A DNA stretch of 64,000 nucleotides from Sulfuriferula sp. AH1 (GCF_002162035.1 NZ_CP021138.1:1488001-1552000); one strand, 5' to 3'. Numbered from the stretch's first letter, positions 1 to 11,514 are shown. Numbers and translations are program-made. Notes: a model not told the origin generated them from the sequence alone.

Positions 1-291
1 TGGATGTTTGCATTAGGCCTGCTGGTCAGCTCGGTACTTTTCAAGAAAAACGTCATTCGCACCATGATGGGCGAGCAAATCACTCTCCCGGAACCTGTCT
101 GGCGCAATCTTAATCTGAGCTGGGTGCTCTTTTTTATAGTAATGGGTCTTGCAAACCTCTATGTTGCCTTCACCTTCAATACGGATACTTGGGTGAATTT
201 CAAATTATTCGGCAGCACTGCTATGATGTTCCTGTTTATCATCGGACAAGGCATCGTACTCAATAAATATGTGGATGACAAAAAACCATGA
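1..291 (+). CDS. yciB: Septation/inner-membrane protein YciB, 3' part
   Basis: The reading frame is open from base 1, so the start lies outside the window and only the C-terminal 96 residues are visible. The segment has YciB features: a short membrane stretch running into a basic loop ([18 protein letters not shown]), two further hydrophobic segments and a short polar tail ending near YVDDKKP. YciB is an inner-membrane protein linked to cell envelope and septum integrity. It overlaps the next gene, a YciI homologue, by 4 bases (ATGA), so the two are probably translationally coupled. Confidence 0.85.
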   Translation, partial: WMFALGLLVSSVLFKKNVIRTMMGEQITLPEPVWRNLNLSWVLFFIVMGLANLYVAFTFNTDTWVNFKLFGSTAMMFLFIIGQGIVLNKYVDDKKP

Positions 292-596
292 GTAACTGGT
301 ATGCCATTATTGGAGAAGATGTGCCAGGTAGCCTGGAAAAACGCATGAACGCGCGTCCAGGCCATATCTCCCGGCTGCAAATCCTGCAAGATCAGGGCAG
401 ATTGCTTGTTGCCGGCCCCTTTCCCGCAATAGACAGCATGGATCCAGGTCCGGCAGGATTCAGCGGCAGCCTGATCATCGCAGAGTTCGATTCTCTTGCA
501 GCTGCACAAGCATGGGCTGATACTGACCCTTATATAAGCGCGGGCGTCTATGCAAGCGTCACAGTTAAACCATACAAGAAAGTCCTTCCCGCATGA
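288..596 (+). CDS. yciI: YciI-family protein
   Basis: 102 residues with the YciI-like ferredoxin fold pattern: [15 protein letters not shown] at the N-terminus, a conserved R-x-x-H (ARPGHISRL) and the segment LLVAGPF followed by an acidic strand and a YxxAGVY-like end. The family has a conserved His/Asp pair and is suspected to have a small-molecule enzymatic role, but the biochemical function is not settled. It lies between yciB and bolA with ATGA overlaps on both sides, the usual yciB-yciI-bolA order in betaproteobacteria. Confidence 0.85.
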   Translation: MSNWYAIIGEDVPGSLEKRMNARPGHISRLQILQDQGRLLVAGPFPAIDSMDPGPAGFSGSLIIAEFDSLAAAQAWADTDPYISAGVYASVTVKPYKKVLPA

Positions 597-856
597 ATAC
601 TGTGGAACTAATGCAGGAAAAACTAGCCATACTGCAACCAAGCCTGCTGGAAATCGAAGACGAAAGCGCACAACACGCCGGCCATGCTGGTGCCAAAAGC
701 GGCGGCGGACATTACCGCTTACACATCGTCTCCCAGGCTTTTGCACAACAAAATACTTTAGCGCGTCATCGCTTGGTATATGCAACACTGGGCAATTTAA
801 TGCAAAATAAAATTCACGCGCTAAGCATCACAGCGTATAGCCCTGAAGAAATTTAA
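593..856 (+). CDS. BolA/IbaG-family protein
   Basis: 87 residues with the BolA fold: an N-terminal helix ([10 protein letters not shown]), the loop containing [15 protein letters not shown], and the helix with [11 protein letters not shown] ahead of the C-terminal strand [12 protein letters not shown]. The conserved His in HRLVYATLG is the typical ligand that BolA proteins use when pairing with monothiol glutaredoxins on a [2Fe-2S] cluster. It overlaps yciI by 4 bases. Whether it is BolA or the shorter IbaG type cannot be decided here, so no symbol is given. Confidence 0.88.
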   Translation: MNTVELMQEKLAILQPSLLEIEDESAQHAGHAGAKSGGGHYRLHIVSQAFAQQNTLARHRLVYATLGNLMQNKIHALSITAYSPEEI

Positions 857-878
857 TAACTCACCCAAAGGAAGACAA

Positions 879-1712
879 ATGCACTTAAAAAAAATAGCTA
901 TCGCTACCGTTTGCGCACTTGGATTGACTGCGCTCACCGGTTGTAATGCTGCCGAAGATAATAAAACAGCAACCGCAAAAACTCCTGCAAGCACCAATTC
1001 CAAAGCATTTGCGGTCATCAATGGCGTTGCCATTCCTCAAGCGCAGTTCGACGTTCTCAAGCAGGACCGTGCCGCGCAAGGCCAGCCCATGAACGATCAG
1101 ACATCCGCCGCCTTACGCGACAGCCTGATCAATGCCGAGATCCTGGCTCAGGAAGCCAAGAAAAAAGGTCTGGACAAGGACCCAACCATTCAAACCCGTC
1201 TTGATTTAGCCAAAACCCAGATGTTGGCCCAAGCGTTCATTGCTGACTATGTCAAATCGCATCCGATTACCGAAGAAGCGATGAAAGCCGAATACGAACG
1301 TGTCAAAGGCATGATGGGCACCAAGGAATACGAAGTTCAACACATCCTCGTTGATAACGAAGCTGAAGCCAAAGACATCATCGCCCAGCTAGGCAAAAAA
1401 GCCAAATTTGAAGACTTGGCCAAGAAAAAATCCAAAGACTCCTCAGCAGCGAACGGCGGAAAATTGGGTTGGGTTGCTCCGGGCAATCTGGTTAAGGAAT
1501 TCTCCGATGCCATGGTACAGCTGAAAAAAGGCGAATATACAAAAACGCCAGTCCATACCAAATTCGGTTGGCACATTATCCGTGTCGATGATATCCGCGA
1601 TCTGAAACTGCCACCTTACGATCAAATTAAAGATCAGTTGCGTACCGATATGGAACAGCAAGCAGTGAAAAAACTAGTTACAGATTTACGAGCAGGTGCT
1701 AAAGTAGAATAA
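879..1712 (+). CDS. Parvulin-type peptidyl-prolyl isomerase lipoprotein
   Basis: 277 residues. The start (MHLKKIAIATVCALG) is followed by a lipobox, LTGC, so the mature protein should be lipid-anchored, most likely in the periplasm. A SurA_N-like helical region covers about residues 45-130. A rotamase (parvulin) domain follows at about 145-240, shown by YEVQHILVDNEAEA, a Ser/Lys-rich segment (AKKKSKDSSAANGG), GWVAPG and FGWHIIRVDD. This is the PrsA/SurA type of periplasmic folding helper. A good ribosome site (aaggaag) precedes the ATG, and a strong hairpin follows the gene. Confidence 0.9.
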   Translation: MHLKKIAIATVCALGLTALTGCNAAEDNKTATAKTPASTNSKAFAVINGVAIPQAQFDVLKQDRAAQGQPMNDQTSAALRDSLINAEILAQEAKKKGLDKDPTIQTRLDLAKTQMLAQAFIADYVKSHPITEEAMKAEYERVKGMMGTKEYEVQHILVDNEAEAKDIIAQLGKKAKFEDLAKKKSKDSSAANGGKLGWVAPGNLVKEFSDAMVQLKKGEYTKTPVHTKFGWHIIRVDDIRDLKLPPYDQIKDQLRTDMEQQAVKKLVTDLRAGAKVE

Positions 1713-1725
1713 TCAATGATGTAGC

Positions 1726-1765
1726 TCGCGCCTGATTCATCCAGTGATCAATCAGGCGCGATTTA
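1726..1765 (+). terminator. Hairpin after the parvulin gene
   Basis: A perfect 12-base stem (tcgcgcctgatt / aatcaggcgcga, 1726-1737 and 1750-1761) with a 12-base loop lies just after the stop codon and is followed by a short T-rich stretch. It separates the isomerase gene from the Hfq-like gene. Confidence 0.6.
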
Positions 1766-1790
1766 TCCCGACTTAAGTGGATGACTAAAA

Positions 1791-2018
1791 ATGAAAAACT
1801 TACAAGATCAATTTCTCAATGCCCTGCGTAAAGAGCATGTACTCGTTTCCGTGTTTCTGGTAAACGGCATTAAACTGGTTGGAAAAATTGAATCCTTTGA
1901 TCAATACATGGTAATGCTAAAAGGCCATGACAATGTCAGCCAGGCTATTTTCAAACACGCCATCTCCACACTTTCACCTTCACGGCAAATCAACATCGAT
2001 ACCAACCCCGTGGAATAG
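1791..2018 (+). CDS. Hfq-like RNA chaperone (divergent)
   Basis: 75 residues with both Sm motifs of Hfq. The N-terminal helix [13 protein letters not shown] is followed by Sm1, [15 protein letters not shown], and Sm2 ends in [12 protein letters not shown], equivalent to the canonical YKHAIST core. Compared with textbook Hfq there are two extra residues between strands 3 and 4 (LKGHDNVSQ against LKNTVSQ) and almost no C-terminal tail. Hfq forms a hexameric ring that anneals small RNAs to mRNA. The usual neighbours of the housekeeping copy (miaA, hflX) are absent, so this may be a second, paralogous Hfq. It stands alone between two hairpin terminators. Confidence 0.85.
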   Translation: MKNLQDQFLNALRKEHVLVSVFLVNGIKLVGKIESFDQYMVMLKGHDNVSQAIFKHAISTLSPSRQINIDTNPVE

Positions 2019-2033
2019 CCACTGATTGTATTC

Positions 2034-2069
2034 AATAAAAAAGCGCACTTCAAAGTGCGCTTTTTTATT
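2034..2069. terminator. Bidirectional rho-independent terminator
   Basis: A near-perfect inverted repeat of AATAAAAAAGCGCACTT with AAGTGCGCTTTTTTATT around a 2-base loop. A T run on each strand lets it serve both the Hfq-like gene (plus) and the tRNA-Ser (minus). Confidence 0.92.
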
Positions 2070-2079
2070 GAACCATGCA

Positions 2080-2170
2080 TGGCGGAGAAGGCGGGATTCG
2101 AACCCGCGTTGGGATATTATCCCAAACACGCTTTCCAGGCGTGCGACTTAAACCACTCATCCACCTCTCC
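2080..2170 (-). tRNA. tRNA-Ser (anticodon GGA)
   Basis: The minus strand folds as a class II tRNA. The 7-base acceptor stem GGAGAGG pairs with CTTCTCC through one G-T pair. The anticodon loop is CTGGAAA, giving GGA, which reads UCC/UCU. There is a long variable arm, the T-loop TTCGAAT, discriminator G and an encoded CCA. Length is 91 bases including CCA. Confidence 0.97.
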
Positions 2171-2209
2171 TTATTTCCGGAGTTGCTGAACAACCCCAGA
2201 AAGTCCGCT

Positions 2210-2238
2210 AGGATACCGTATATAGGCACCCAGAGCAA
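2210..2238 (-). promoter_or_regulatory. Probable promoter of tRNA-Ser(GGA)
   Basis: On the minus strand TTGCTC and TATCCT are separated by exactly 17 bases, placing transcription start about 30 bases before the tRNA 5' end. Only a sigma-70-like match by eye. Confidence 0.45.
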
Positions 2239-2275
2239 GGTTTTCTGTTTACTCCCTGTCTTATCTTTGTAAAAA

Positions 2276-3187
2276 TTGGTATCATTAGCAAATGTTCATA
2301 TATGCAAACTGTGGCTGATGGCGCACGCGGAACTCTCCCTGCTTGAGCAGCTTTCTACCAATAGCTCACCCTACTCCGATCCATTGACTCGCCTGGATTG
2401 GGAAGGTCTTGACTTGACTCGTCCATGGTTACCGGAAGAAGCTGTATCCTTATTCGGTTTACCCGAATACACGGCATTGCCTGAAGCGATCCGCACCCGT
2501 TTATCGCAATATGAATTTACCGGATTCATCCAGGCAGGAATTTGGCTGGAAGCAATTTTCATTGAACGTTTATCAAAAAATCTCAAACATACTCAATCAA
2601 CTCAGGAACTGGCATATTACCTCCATGAAATTCGGGAAGAATCAGGTCATAGTCTGATGTTCCTCAAATTGATGGAAAACAGTGGGCTAAGGCTACCAGG
2701 AATATGGCGCAACCGGCCTTTTATAGCCGATTTCCTCGGACGTCACACACCGCTTAACACGACGCTCTTCTGGCTGGCAGTCACCATAGGCGAGGAAGTA
2801 CCCGATCGGCTCAATCGTTATGTACGTACCCAAGGGCATGATAAAGTCGAGGGTGTCATCCATCAGATGTGCACTTTGCACATCATTGACGAAGCGCGCC
2901 ATATCGCCCATGCACGCAGCGCGCTGGAAGCAAGTTTGGCGCACTGCGGCAAACTGGAACGCAAATTGCTCACGCCCATCGTCAATTTATTGATTCGCCA
3001 ATTTGTGCGCACCTTCTATTTGCCTGGCGCGGACGTTTATGAGCTGGCAGGCCTCAATCCCGGTAAACAGTGGCGGGAGATGGCTCGCAAGAACCCGGCA
3101 CGCAATGAGTTTATTCTGAAATGCCTGAATCCGACACTGCACATGCTGCGCAGCCACGGTTTTGCGGTGGCTGATCCGGTCTTATAA
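2276..3187 (+). CDS. AurF-like diiron oxygenase
   Basis: 303 residues, mostly helical, with the carboxylate/histidine motifs of the AurF (p-aminobenzoate N-oxygenase) ferritin-like family: E in WLEAIFIERL, EIREESGH (ExxH), a second E pair in IGEEVPDR, and DEARHIAHA (E-x-x-H). These would bind two irons and activate oxygen. AurF itself oxidises arylamines, but many homologues have unknown substrates, so the substrate here is open. The gene stands alone, not in a biosynthetic cluster. The first ATG has no clear ribosome site, and an internal ATG at 2318 (MAHAELSLLEQ) is an alternative start. Confidence 0.75.
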   Translation: MVSLANVHICKLWLMAHAELSLLEQLSTNSSPYSDPLTRLDWEGLDLTRPWLPEEAVSLFGLPEYTALPEAIRTRLSQYEFTGFIQAGIWLEAIFIERLSKNLKHTQSTQELAYYLHEIREESGHSLMFLKLMENSGLRLPGIWRNRPFIADFLGRHTPLNTTLFWLAVTIGEEVPDRLNRYVRTQGHDKVEGVIHQMCTLHIIDEARHIAHARSALEASLAHCGKLERKLLTPIVNLLIRQFVRTFYLPGADVYELAGLNPGKQWREMARKNPARNEFILKCLNPTLHMLRSHGFAVADPVL

Positions 3188-3190
3188 AAC

Positions 3191-3223
3191 ACTGGCGGTG
3201 CATCGAGGCTCCACGCCAGTTTT
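3191..3223 (+). terminator. Terminator after the diiron oxygenase gene
   Basis: ACTGGCG at 3191-3197 pairs with CGCCAGT at 3214-3220 and is followed by TTTT, in the gap between convergent genes. Confidence 0.6.
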
Positions 3224-3242
3224 CAATACCGTATTTTTCTGG

Positions 3243-5190
<1,948 letters not shown>

Positions 5191-5194
<4 letters not shown>

Positions 5195-6063
5195 CGTTGC
5201 ATCGCCCGCTGTACGGCCAGCCCCATCTCGGCGGGGGAAGCCGCAACTACTACGCCGGCATCGGCCAGTGCGCGAATTTTCGCCTCTGCCGTTCCGCTGC
5301 CACCCGCAATGATCGCGCCTGCATGCCCCATGCGTTTGCCTTTAGGTGCTGTCTGTCCAGCAATATAAGCGGCCACCGGTTTGGTGATGTGATGCTTGAT
5401 ATAATCAGCAGCCTCTTCTTCACGGGTACCGCCGATTTCACCGACCATGATGATCGCCTCGGTTTCCGCATCGGCTTCGAACATCGCCAGGCAATCGATG
5501 AAATCGAGGCCTTTAATGGGATCGCCGCCAATACCGACACAAGTCGTCTGCCCCAGACCCAGCTGGGTTGTCTGGTGCACTGCTTCATAAGTGAGCGTAC
5601 CCGAACGAGAAACGATACCGACTTTGCCCCGTTGATGAATAAACCCGGGCATGATGCCGATTTTGCACTCGTCCGGCGTAATCACGCCGGGACAATTAGG
5701 ACCGATCAGTTTAGCTTTATTAGCCCGCAATGCCGCCTTGACATTAAGCATGTCCAGCACAGGAATACCCTCGGTAATGCAAACAATCAGTTCGATGCCC
5801 GCATCGGCTGCTTCCATAATCGAATCCGCGGCATAATTGGCGGGCACATAAATCACACTTGCATTTGCACCGCTCTGATGTACCGCCTCACGCACTGTAT
5901 TGAAAACAGGCAAATCCAGATGGCGCTGACCACCTTTGCCCGGCGTAACACCGCCTACCATCCGGGTACCATATGCAATAGCCTGCTCTGAATGGAATGT
6001 CCCTTGCTTGCCGGTAAACCCCTGACAAATAACTTTTGTATTTTTATTGACGAGTATGCTCAT
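5191..6063 (-). CDS. sucD: Succinyl-CoA synthetase subunit alpha
   Basis: 290 residues. CoA-binding Rossmann region at the N-terminus ([17 protein letters not shown]), and [16 protein letters not shown] near the middle. The phosphohistidine loop lies in [18 protein letters not shown] towards the C-terminus. The alpha subunit carries the phosphohistidine and the CoA site of the TCA-cycle enzyme that interconverts succinyl-CoA and succinate with nucleotide phosphorylation. It overlaps sucC by 4 bases and nadE by 4 bases. Confidence 0.97.
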
Positions 6064-7235
6064 AACGTTGCACCTTTTACTGCTGTTACGGCACGTTGCG
6101 CCGCATCAGTCAAACCATCAGCAGTAATAATATCCAATCCGCTTGCAGCCAGTTTCTGTTTACCCAAGTCGACGTTGGTACCTTCCAGACGTACCACAAC
6201 AGGTACCGTCACCCCTACTTCTTTCACTGCGGTGATAATGCCGTCCGCAATGATATCGCAGCGCATGATCCCGCCAAAAATATTCACCAGTACCGCCTTT
6301 ACCTGACTATCGGAAAGAATGATCTTGAATGCCTTGGCAACGGTCTCGGCAGTCGCCCCGCCGCCTACATCCAGAAAGTTGGCCGGCTCGCCGCCATGCA
6401 GTTTAATCAGATCCATCGTCGCCATCGCCAAACCTGCGCCATTCACCATGCAGCCGATATTGCCAGTGAGCGCGATGTAATTCAGGCCGGCTTCCTGGGC
6501 AGCCACTTCTTTACTGTCGATTTGCGTATCATCGCGCATATCGGCAAATTTCTTTTGGCGTCCCAATGCATTGTCGTCGAGCGCCATTTTGCAATCGAGC
6601 GCGACCATGCGTCCGCCCTGTGTAATCACCAGCGGATTTATTTCCAGCAGGCTCAGATCCGATTCGATAAAAAGCTTGTACAGCGCCCGCAGCATACGGG
6701 TAAGGTCGCCGACGTGGTTTCCCGACAAACCCAGCCCGAAGGCCAGATTGCGGCACTGGAATTCCTGCAGACCTAAAATGGGATCGCAATATTCCCGCAA
6801 TATCTGTTCAGGGCTGGTTTGAGCGACTTCCTCGATCTCCATGCCACCGGCGCTGGAAGCGACCACGGCGACACGTTCGGATTCCCGATCAACTAGCAAG
6901 CTAAGGTAGAGTTCACGTGTGATATCCAGCGTTTCTTCAACCAGCAAACGCCCTACCCACTGACCTTCAGGCCTATTTTGATAGGTAACCAGATGCGTAC
7001 CTAACAATGCCGATGCAGCTTCACGCAACGCCTCCAGTGATTTAACCAGACGCACGCCGCCTGCTTTACCGCGGCCGCCTGCGTGAATCTGGGCTTTAAC
7101 CACCCATGATTCCCCACCGAGATAACCGGTCGCGGCCAATTCAGCGTGAGAAGGGTCCTCAACAACAATGCCACGTGGTGTATCGATATTAAATTCACGC
7201 AATAATTGCTTGGCTTGATATTCGTGTAAATTCAT
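6060..7235 (-). CDS. sucC: Succinyl-CoA synthetase subunit beta
   Basis: 391 residues, slightly longer than the Escherichia coli beta subunit. The start [15 protein letters not shown] is family-typical, followed by an ATP-grasp fold with [16 protein letters not shown] (nucleotide binding) and [10 protein letters not shown]. The C-terminal domain contains [18 protein letters not shown] and [10 protein letters not shown]. It forms the nucleotide-binding half of succinyl-CoA synthetase and is the first gene of sucCD-nadE-glnB. The 45-base gap before it follows the end of the histidine kinase gene, so read-through from the signalling pair is possible. Confidence 0.97.
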   Translation of the reverse strand: MNLHEYQAKQLLREFNIDTPRGIVVEDPSHAELAATGYLGGESWVVKAQIHAGGRGKAGGVRLVKSLEALREAASALLGTHLVTYQNRPEGQWVGRLLVEETLDITRELYLSLLVDRESERVAVVASSAGGMEIEEVAQTSPEQILREYCDPILGLQEFQCRNLAFGLGLSGNHVGDLTRMLRALYKLFIESDLSLLEINPLVITQGGRMVALDCKMALDDNALGRQKKFADMRDDTQIDSKEVAAQEAGLNYIALTGNIGCMVNGAGLAMATMDLIKLHGGEPANFLDVGGGATAETVAKAFKIILSDSQVKAVLVNIFGGIMRCDIIADGIITAVKEVGVTVPVVVRLEGTNVDLGKQKLAASGLDIITADGLTDAAQRAVTAVKGATL

Positions 7236-7280
7236 ACGTGTTAGTTAATTTCTAATAAAATCATGTTAAAAATGAATAAT

Positions 7281-7946
7281 TCAAGGCAATTGCAGGGTGA
7301 ATATTCCTCCCTGATTCTTACCTTTATTATGCAATAATAATCCGCCTCGGCGCGCCTTATTTATATGTGCCCTGGCAATTATTTCTGCGAGAAACAATCC
7401 CAAACCCATCCCATCCGTATGCTGATTTGATAATGTTCCGATCGGATTATTCAAAATAGCCTGGGGAAAACCGTGACCATCGTCTTCCACCGTCAACAAT
7501 AGCGCATTATCCGCCAAATTCGCCCGAATAACGATGCCTTTATCAGCATAACGCAAAGCGTTATGGACTGCATTGAGCATCGCCATTTCGATCAAATCAC
7601 GATCAAAAAACCAGTAAGGCGGCGCATTCTCGATATCCATTTCAATTGCGATCCTGTTTCCTGCCAAAACTGCTGCGTTCTGCACGAACTCTTCAATGAA
7701 ATCCGCCGGCGAATGCGCTTCAATATTGGGGATCAATCGCTCCGCCTGTAAATTGAACAGCATCAGCATCTGTTCCATGCAGTCATTCACGCGATGACAC
7801 AATAATCGGGAATCACTGACGTCTATATTCTCGGATTTGATGGCGTCCAGCCGCAACATCAGCAATGCCATCAGATTCTTGATTTCATGAATATTCAAGG
7901 CAAACAGCATTTTTAGATCTATGGCGCTTACGTTATCCGTATTCAT
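7281..7946 (-). CDS. Input-less sensor histidine kinase
   Basis: 221 residues with only the kinase core. There is an H-box-like segment (NIHEIKNLMALLMLRL, His near residue 16) directly at the N-terminus, then a HATPase_c domain with an N-box (AVHNALRYADKG), G1 (VEDDGHGFP) and G2 (GMGLGLFLAEII). No transmembrane segment or sensory domain is visible, so it is cytoplasmic and must receive its signal through a partner. It overlaps the receiver/TPR protein gene upstream by 4 bases, the obvious partner. Confidence 0.82.
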   Translation of the reverse strand: MNTDNVSAIDLKMLFALNIHEIKNLMALLMLRLDAIKSENIDVSDSRLLCHRVNDCMEQMLMLFNLQAERLIPNIEAHSPADFIEEFVQNAAVLAGNRIAIEMDIENAPPYWFFDRDLIEMAMLNAVHNALRYADKGIVIRANLADNALLLTVEDDGHGFPQAILNNPIGTLSNQHTDGMGLGLFLAEIIARAHINKARRGGLLLHNKGKNQGGIFTLQLP

Positions 7947-9580
7947 GCGACCTTCACCCCGAATTTAAGACTGACGTCCTTGAATAGTGCGCTGACTTTC
8001 TTGAACTTATCCAGATTGGCATGTTTGGCAGCATGTCCATTAATGAAGCTTCTGGCCAAAAACATATTGCCTTCATTCCAGCCGTTACGATCGCTGTCAA
8101 CAATTAGCGCATGCGCCGCATTCAATGCGACCTGCACATTTTCCGGCATACGCTTTGAGGCCGCGACCAGCAAATCGATCGCTCCGGCCAGATCGCCGTT
8201 CTTGGCACGCAAAACGCCCTCGTTATTGAGCTTGATCACTTCGGTGACACTCTTTTCAATCAAGTCCTGGCTTTCGTTCCCACGCCCGACCTTATCCAGC
8301 ATCTGCCGGACCATTTTCTGAATCTTTTCGTCATCATAGAAATTGCTGACGACATCCTTGACCAGCGCCCGCGCTTCGTCCTCTTCATCATTCAGGAAGC
8401 AGCTCTTGGCCAGATCGATGGAGACGGCATCAGACAAACGCAAACCATGCTCTTTCCTCACTTCCAGCGCCTTCGCTAACGCTTTTTGGGATTCGGCATG
8501 CCGGGCGGTTCCCTGATAAATCAGGCTTTCCATTACCGAACTGGCCAACTCGAGTTCCGGTGTATTCTCAAAGGATTTTTTCGCATCGCCTATCACATTC
8601 AGCGCCTCTTCGTATTTGTTATCATCCAGCAAGGCGCGCGATAAATTAACATAATCGTTATGCGACCGTGAAAAGGAATATTTACCCTTATTCACAACCA
8701 GACCGAATGCTTTTTGGGCTGTTTCCAGATCCCCGTTGCGGTAGGCCATCTCGCCTATCATGGTCTGACGTGACAACGTATTAGGAGAAATATCTACCGC
8801 CTTTTCAAGTATGTTTTGGGCTAATTCGGCATTACCCTGCTGTTCATGTGTCTGCGCCAATAAATCGTAAGCTCCCAGGTATTGCGGAGTATCCGCTATC
8901 GCCAGCTCCAGAGTCTCGATCGCTTCCGTAGATCGACCCGCCATGCTCAGCGTCTTTGCCAGACCGATACGTGCCCAGGGAATTGCCCTTGCGGCAATTA
9001 TCTGTTCGTATAACAGACGCGCATCTTCATGCCGCCCCAAGGTAATCAGCAATTCCCCTTTTAATCTGATCAGATCAATTGCAAATTTATTTTTCAGATC
9101 CAGAATCCGGTCACACTCGGTAATAGCTTCTTCTGCTTTACCGCCGCCGATCAGCTCATAAATCGGCGCAAACACGTCTTTTTTTTCAAATACCCGCTCG
9201 ACCCTGATCCGCATCGTTTCCGCTGTGAACGGTTTCAACAAATAATCATCGGGGGCCAGTTCGGCACATGACACCACTTTCTCGTAACCGCGTTCAGCCG
9301 TCACCATCAGAAATGCGACTGTGGGAGCTATCAGCGCACTCTTGCGCAGCTGCTCCAGAATTTGCTGTCCATCGCTACCATCCCCCAGGCAATAATCGCA
9401 CACGATAAGATCAAAATCGCGCTGACGGATGCGGAACACGGCTTCATTCGCCGAATTCGACATTTCGCAACGCGTAATCCCGAAATTGCTTAACGTAGTC
9501 CGTAGTGACGAGCACATGGCAGGACTATCATCGATGATGAGTGCCCGTTTTTTGCCTAAATCGATCATGCCATCTCCCAT
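7943..9580 (-). CDS. Response regulator with receiver and TPR repeats
   Basis: 545 residues. The N-terminal CheY-like receiver (about 8-130) has the acidic pair in LIIDDSP, phospho-acceptor Asp in LIVCDYCLGDGSDG, Thr in MVTAERGYE and Lys in YLLKPF. The rest is a chain of helical repeats of TPR type (for example ARIGLAKTLSMAGRSTEAIE and AYDLLAQTHEQQGNAELAQ), with no DNA-binding domain. Output is therefore probably protein-protein. It is coupled to the kinase gene by ATGA. The target is not shown by the sequence. Confidence 0.85.
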   Translation of the reverse strand: MGDGMIDLGKKRALIIDDSPAMCSSLRTTLSNFGITRCEMSNSANEAVFRIRQRDFDLIVCDYCLGDGSDGQQILEQLRKSALIAPTVAFLMVTAERGYEKVVSCAELAPDDYLLKPFTAETMRIRVERVFEKKDVFAPIYELIGGGKAEEAITECDRILDLKNKFAIDLIRLKGELLITLGRHEDARLLYEQIIAARAIPWARIGLAKTLSMAGRSTEAIETLELAIADTPQYLGAYDLLAQTHEQQGNAELAQNILEKAVDISPNTLSRQTMIGEMAYRNGDLETAQKAFGLVVNKGKYSFSRSHNDYVNLSRALLDDNKYEEALNVIGDAKKSFENTPELELASSVMESLIYQGTARHAESQKALAKALEVRKEHGLRLSDAVSIDLAKSCFLNDEEDEARALVKDVVSNFYDDEKIQKMVRQMLDKVGRGNESQDLIEKSVTEVIKLNNEGVLRAKNGDLAGAIDLLVAASKRMPENVQVALNAAHALIVDSDRNGWNEGNMFLARSFINGHAAKHANLDKFKKVSALFKDVSLKFGVKVA

Positions 9581-9615
9581 TTCGTCAGCTTTATTATTGT
9601 ATTAACGAGACAAAT

Positions 9616-10410
9616 CTATATAGCGACCGGTGCTTTAATCGTGGGGTGCGGATCGTAACCCTGTAACTCAAAATCCTCAAAAGTGAATGCAAACAGGTCC
9701 TTGACTTCCGGATTGATATGCATCACCGGCAGCGCTCTCGGCGCACGGCTCAGTTGCTCACGCGCCTGCTCCAAATGGTTGGAATACAAATGCGCATCGC
9801 CCAGCGTATGAACGAAATCGCCCGCTTTCAGCCCGCTTACCTGCGCAACCATCATCGTCAGCAAAGCATAACTGGCGATATTGAACGGCACACCCAGGAA
9901 TATATCCGCACTGCGCTGATAAAGTTGACAACTCAATTTGCCATCGGCCACATAGAACTGGAAAAAAGCATGACAAGGCGCCAACGCCATGCGGTCAAGT
10001 TCGGCGACATTCCATGCGGAGACGATGATGCGACGCGAGTCCGGATTATGTTTTAAGTCATGCAATATCCGCGCAATCTGGTCGATATGGCCGCCATCCG
10101 GGGTAGGCCAGCTGCGCCATTGCTTGCCGTAAACCGGCCCCAGATCGCCATTCTCATCTGCCCACTCATCCCAGATAGTGACCCCGTTTTCCTTCAGGTA
10201 ACGAATGTTGGTGTCACCCTGCAAAAACCACAGCAACTCATGGATGATTGAGCGCAAATGACACTTTTTGGTCGTCACCAGCGGGAATCCCTGGCTCAAA
10301 TCGAAACGCATTTGATAACCGAATACCGACACTGTACCTGTACCGGTACGATCGGATTTGACCGTACCGTGCTGTTGCACATGTCGCATCAGGTCTAAAT
10401 ATTGACGCAT
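9616..10410 (-). CDS. thyA: Thymidylate synthase
   Basis: 264 residues, the standard ThyA length. Folate/dUMP signatures are visible: [15 protein letters not shown] near the N-terminus, catalytic Cys in [28 protein letters not shown], and the C-terminal PTIKAPVAI. It methylates dUMP to dTMP using methylene-tetrahydrofolate. The gene sits 2 bases after the truncated-haemoglobin gene and probably shares its transcript. Confidence 0.98.
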   Translation of the reverse strand: MRQYLDLMRHVQQHGTVKSDRTGTGTVSVFGYQMRFDLSQGFPLVTTKKCHLRSIIHELLWFLQGDTNIRYLKENGVTIWDEWADENGDLGPVYGKQWRSWPTPDGGHIDQIARILHDLKHNPDSRRIIVSAWNVAELDRMALAPCHAFFQFYVADGKLSCQLYQRSADIFLGVPFNIASYALLTMMVAQVSGLKAGDFVHTLGDAHLYSNHLEQAREQLSRAPRALPVMHINPEVKDLFAFTFEDFELQGYDPHPTIKAPVAI

Positions 10411-10412
10411 GA

Positions 10413-10817
10413 TTACCCCTGTATTTGTAAATGACGTTTCATGGTATCAGCGATACCCTGCGCCATTTGTAGCCAACGTTGCGCCAACTCAGGCGACAGA
10501 TGCGTGAGTAGCGTTTCTTCAAAAACCTGTAGCCAGCGATCGAATGCAGCCATGTTCAAATTCAATACGCGATGGCGCCCCAGCATATCGAATGGCCGCG
10601 GCCCATCGATTTTCCCGCCGAGTACGGTCCACCAGTAATCGGCAATCAATGCTTCATGCTCGCTGAAATCGCCCATGTTGGCAAAAAACGGGCTCATCAT
10701 TGCATCCGCCTGCAGACGCCCGTAAAAATCATGCACCACGCGCTCCACATTGTCGCGTCCGATCTTATCGCACAGCGGCTCCAGCTTACGGCGTGGGGTA
10801 GGTTCGCCAATCTGCAT
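10413..10817 (-). CDS. Group III truncated haemoglobin
   Basis: 134 residues with a 2-over-2 globin pattern: [42 protein letters not shown], and the proximal-His region [11 protein letters not shown]. These features match the group III (P) truncated haemoglobins, haem proteins linked to oxygen or nitric-oxide chemistry whose exact role is unsettled. Its start lies inside the end of bpt (32-base overlap) and thyA follows by 2 bases. Confidence 0.85.
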   Translation of the reverse strand: MQIGEPTPRRKLEPLCDKIGRDNVERVVHDFYGRLQADAMMSPFFANMGDFSEHEALIADYWWTVLGGKIDGPRPFDMLGRHRVLNLNMAAFDRWLQVFEETLLTHLSPELAQRWLQMAQGIADTMKRHLQIQG

Positions 10818-11514
10818 CTATTAATCCTTGTAACGGTTGATATTGCTGCTTATATGCCATTTTACGGCTGTCGGCTATCCAGTAACCCAAATACAGATAA
10901 GGCAAACGGAATTGGCGCGCCAGATCGATTTGCCACAATACATTAAAGACTCCCAGACTGCGTGCGGGCAAATCCGGATTAAAAAAGGTATAAACCGAAG
11001 AGAACCCGTCAGCGACACGATCGACCACGCTCACCATCTGGACCTGATCGCCTTCGTGGAACGACAGCAAATAAGTATCAACCTGACTGGCTACCAGAAA
11101 ATGCGTATATTGATCCCTGTCATCATGATCCATACCGCCGCCGGCATGCCGTGCAGCCTGATAACGCTGATACAGCACAAAATGCTCGGGATCGAAATAG
11201 GGCTGCTGCACGCTAACGGTCAATGCCGCATTGCGTTTAAGTACGCGGCGCTGCGTGCGGTTCGGCTCGAATTCATCGACCACGACCCGCACAGGCACGC
11301 AGGCGTGGCAGCCATCGCATTGGGGGCGGTAGGTAAATAGGCCGCTACGGCGAAATCCGGCACGGATAAGCTCGCTGTAAACCGCGCTATCGACCAGATG
11401 CGCAGGCGTCGCCACTTGCGAACGGGCGGTATGACCGGGTAGATAGCTGCATGGATACGGCTGGGTCAAATAAAATTGCAGCAGTACCGATGGCATGTCG
11501 TTTAATCGCTTCAT
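10786..11514 (-). CDS. bpt: Aspartate/glutamate leucyltransferase (N-degron)
   Basis: About 242 residues from the ATG at 11514, which overlaps the aat stop as ATGA; a start further upstream would run into aat. The N-terminal Cys set CSYLPG plus [12 protein letters not shown] marks the arginyl/leucyl-transferase family. The C-terminal GNAT-like part contains [15 protein letters not shown] and [17 protein letters not shown]. Bpt adds Leu to proteins with N-terminal Asp or Glu and marks them for ClpS/ClpAP degradation. It is adjacent to aat, the other N-degron transferase. Confidence 0.93.
   Translation of the reverse strand: MKRLNDMPSVLLQFYLTQPYPCSYLPGHTARSQVATPAHLVDSAVYSELIRAGFRRSGLFTYRPQCDGCHACVPVRVVVDEFEPNRTQRRVLKRNAALTVSVQQPYFDPEHFVLYQRYQAARHAGGGMDHDDRDQYTHFLVASQVDTYLLSFHEGDQVQMVSVVDRVADGFSSVYTFFNPDLPARSLGVFNVLWQIDLARQFRLPYLYLGYWIADSRKMAYKQQYQPLQGLIDADWRTYPTP

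Noticed and set aside
159-788. 209-residue minus-strand frame over yciI and bolA
   Set aside because: Antisense shadow of two well-supported genes; low-complexity translation without family pattern.
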